Source: Acestrorhynchus altus
Lineage: Eukaryota > Chordata > Actinopteri > Characiformes > Acestrorhynchidae
Assembly: GCA_034509495.1 (NCBI GenBank)
Contig: CM067503.1
Span: forward strand, 21,637,161 to 21,701,160
Reading direction: 5' to 3'
DNA length: 64,000 bases
Under the pieces are notes generated by a model. That model was not told the origin of the DNA. It saw only the letters and a program-made list of their open reading frames with translations, and ran no database searches. A program made the translations under genes and the position numbers. Position 1 is the stretch's first letter; the number at the start of each line of letters is the position of its first letter. Positions 23,831 to 64,000 of the stretch are shown here, in pieces.

Positions 23831-24173
23831 TTCATCCTCAAAAACACAAATGTGTTTGTAGTCATGGTGACTCCTTGTTCATATACTGGCACAATTAAAA
23901 AGAAATCAATCACACCAGCCCACTCTGAATAAATGTGTTTACACCTCACTCATCGAAGTAAACAGATGAAAACAGTGAAACTCTTCTTTAAATACAATTA
24001 AATACCATCATATAAAAGGAATATTTTGCATGATTGAATTTAACCAGTACATGTTGTTAATATTGGTGTTGAAAACCAGCAAGAACTGCAGGATTGGAAG
24101 CAGTGTGTTGAGAACGTATACCAACGTATACCTGTGTGTGAGTAGAATCATATCAGTTGCTGAAGGGCTTTAA

Positions 24174-24176
<3 letters not shown>

Positions 24177-24219
<43 letters not shown>
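24177..24219. repeat. (GT)n microsatellite
   Basis: About 21 GT units. Confidence 0.95.
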
Positions 24220-24222
<3 letters not shown>

Positions 24223-26219
24223 ATGTGCAGGCATGGCTACACACAGGATGCGCAATATCATATTAAAAATCAGTTGGTTTATGTGGTGGGAAACAGTCTC
24301 ACAGTATTTTGCATTGCTGCTAAACTCACTTGACAGCTGAACATGGTTGGAGGAGATCACTAAGTGCCTGTTCTGTGATTGTTCCGAACTGTGCTTGAGC
24401 ACCGCATTGTGAACCGTGCTCCAGGCCACCTCTTCACAATACGGTTCAGTTGGACTCAGACAAAGAACACATCCAGTGTGATTTGTTAATTGTGACACGA
24501 GCGCGGAACTCAAATGTAATGCAAGTAATGCTGCCTCTATATAAAATCTTCTTTTACGTGCTACACAAATAATAGAACACTGTTGTGCTGGTCCTGGCAC
24601 CTCCTTGCCCTATATGTTTTAGTGCTTTCCCTGCTCCCAACACACCTGATTCAGTTATTCAGCTAATAAACAAGTCTTTTCAAAATTGCAGGGAACGGGC
24701 TAAAACAGAACCCACTACAATGTGCAGTGTAAACTTTTTTTTTAATTAAAGTGAAAATCATTTTATAAATCTTATCTTAATTTTTTTTCAAACCTCATTC
24801 CCGCTCGTTTTTAGAATAAGTAATTTGCTCTGTCTGTGGAGACATATTTTCCATATTTTCGTTATATATTTAGATTTTCTCCGTTTTCTTTATTGTTTCC
24901 TTTCTGATCGTTATATATTTTTTTTGTTTATTTTGACAGTTGAAGCTTGTGTCTGTCCTGGTCTGAAACAAGTTGGGCACAGTAGCAGTTAGCATTTGTC
25001 AGCAGCCAGCCCAACCCCCCATCATGGAGTTTTCAAAGAGTGCAAATAAATAAATAAATAAACAAATAAATAACGCGAGTGGTTTTGAAATGACAATGAC
25101 AACATGCTATTTGCACGTCACATGAGATGTACAGTGCGTTGGTGGGAAGCGTCTCAAATCATCCTCAAAGGACTACACGCTGAAACGTGTGGGACCGTGT
25201 AGGTTCATCACTGTAGCTGAAGGGCCACTTTGTTTCACTTGATTGCAGCTCGCGGGGATCGCAGACATTTGGCTTTACTGCGCTTTAATGCGGGGAGTGT
25301 GTGGTCCGGTGCTCCTCTGTGTGTAATGCATGCACATTTCCATACACACGCTGTACACACCCTGCAGAGATCATGCAGGCAAATTACTTGTAGCCCATGG
25401 GTTGATATCAGGCTTCTGTTGGAGGTGTCTCGCTCAGGTCAGCTGGGCAGTGACGAGTCTAGGCTTGTAATTCTTCTATTTTAGTGTGTTGTCGTTGACT
25501 ACGGTAGGCAGTGTGTTTCTCAGTGTTTTATGGGGCCGAGGTTGTTTGATTAATGATGGTCCTGTGTGGAAGCAGATGTCAGAATCATCGCTTAATTAAA
25601 TTTCAGTGTTGGCCACCAAGACAGCTGTCCAGAGGAAATGAAGTAACATCCGCCTGCGGTAAAATAATACAGCCATCTCTAAACTGCATTTAAACACACA
25701 CACACACACACACACCTCCATTTCTCTCTCATGCTCTTTCGTGCTCTCCCTCTAAATGACACTCTGGCTGTTCGAGGTGTTACGTCTGTGAAAATGTCTC
25801 ATCATAAACACACACTGTGAGGATGAGGGTCTTTACGGATCCTTCGGTCTCTAATGTTGCAACGTGGCTTGTAGGGAGGTGATCCTGCCTTCTCTCTGCT
25901 TCCACTGATTCTGATATCTAGGTGGGGTGTGCAGTGCTCTCTTAAGGCACTCAGCTGTCGTTAATCGTATACATAAACTTGATTATGCAGTGTGTAGGGT
26001 TTATTTTCTGGTCAGCGTCTTTCCTGTAAGACACTGACCGGTCTCGACGGGAAAACATATTAGACACAGCACAGACCTATTCGATCACATTATCAACAGT
26101 ATTGGTTTGTATCTGATGAAGTCAGATGTCCTTTTGAATGGAAGTGGAGTGATTACTGTTTTAGTTTCCCTGCGATTGGTTATCATTACTAAGTTGCTTG
26201 TTTTCTCTTTCTTTTACAG
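24220..26219. other. Non-coding sequence upstream of exon 2
   Basis: Contains an (AAAT)n run (25043-25072) and a (CA)n run (25693-25714). The part from about 25100 to 26100 is mostly non-repetitive. No first coding exon was recognised. The last 30 bp form a T/C-rich tract leading into the exon 2 acceptor. Confidence 0.55.

Positions 26220-64000
<37,781 letters not shown>

Overview
The window is vertebrate nuclear DNA, almost certainly from a ray-finned fish and probably an otophysan (the characin, catfish and carp group). The evidence is one long intron-rich gene with GT-AG splicing, dense CA/GT, GATA-type and AAT microsatellites, many Tc1-like DNA transposon remnants with TA target-site duplications, and several tRNA-derived SINE families. 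There are no bacterial operons, CRISPR arrays or phage genes. The exact species cannot be read from the sequence.

The only protein-coding gene I can support is arfgef1 (BIG1, brefeldin A-inhibited guanine nucleotide-exchange protein 1) on the + strand. Twenty-seven coding exons were joined by hand. They run from a 31-nt exon at 26220-26250 to an exon cut by the window edge (63848-64000), all in consistent phase, giving about 1311 codons. They cover most of the DCB domain, the HUS domain with its HUS box, the complete Sec7 catalytic domain (exons 15-18, glutamic finger codon 54055-54057) and the HDS region as far as the window reaches. The first coding exon (about 41 codons in human BIG1) was not found and the 3' end lies beyond 64000. 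Exons are numbered 2-28 on the assumption of one coding exon upstream.

Positions 1-26219 contain no recognisable coding exon. They are either a very large first intron or upstream intergenic DNA. This part holds an internally deleted Tc1-like element with 31-bp inverted repeats (5363-5842), a Tc1-like element split by an L2-like LINE 3' end (6718-7340), further Tc1-like remnants (14701-15682, 20507-21400), three SINE families in both orientations, a 14-bp minisatellite (13930-14195), a long AAT tract, a long GA tract, and a possible element with paired ends at 21515-22526.

The introns of arfgef1 carry the same repeat types. Notable are a foldback repeat directly abutting a small TA-flanked Tc1 MITE (41564-42669), a complete-looking SINE (47853-48290), a SINE with an internal GT expansion (53470-53842), a palindromic TG-TA-CA tract (50699-50797), a decayed tandem repeat of about 40 bp after exon 21 (57640-58390), and a long GATA/GACA-type tract before exon 25 (60375-60633).

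I found no multi-gene system and nothing that amounts to a new biological system. The most distinctive items are the small Tc1 derivative whose remaining ORF joins the transposase DNA-binding end to its C-terminal end, the nested and paired repeats, and the decayed intronic tandem repeats.
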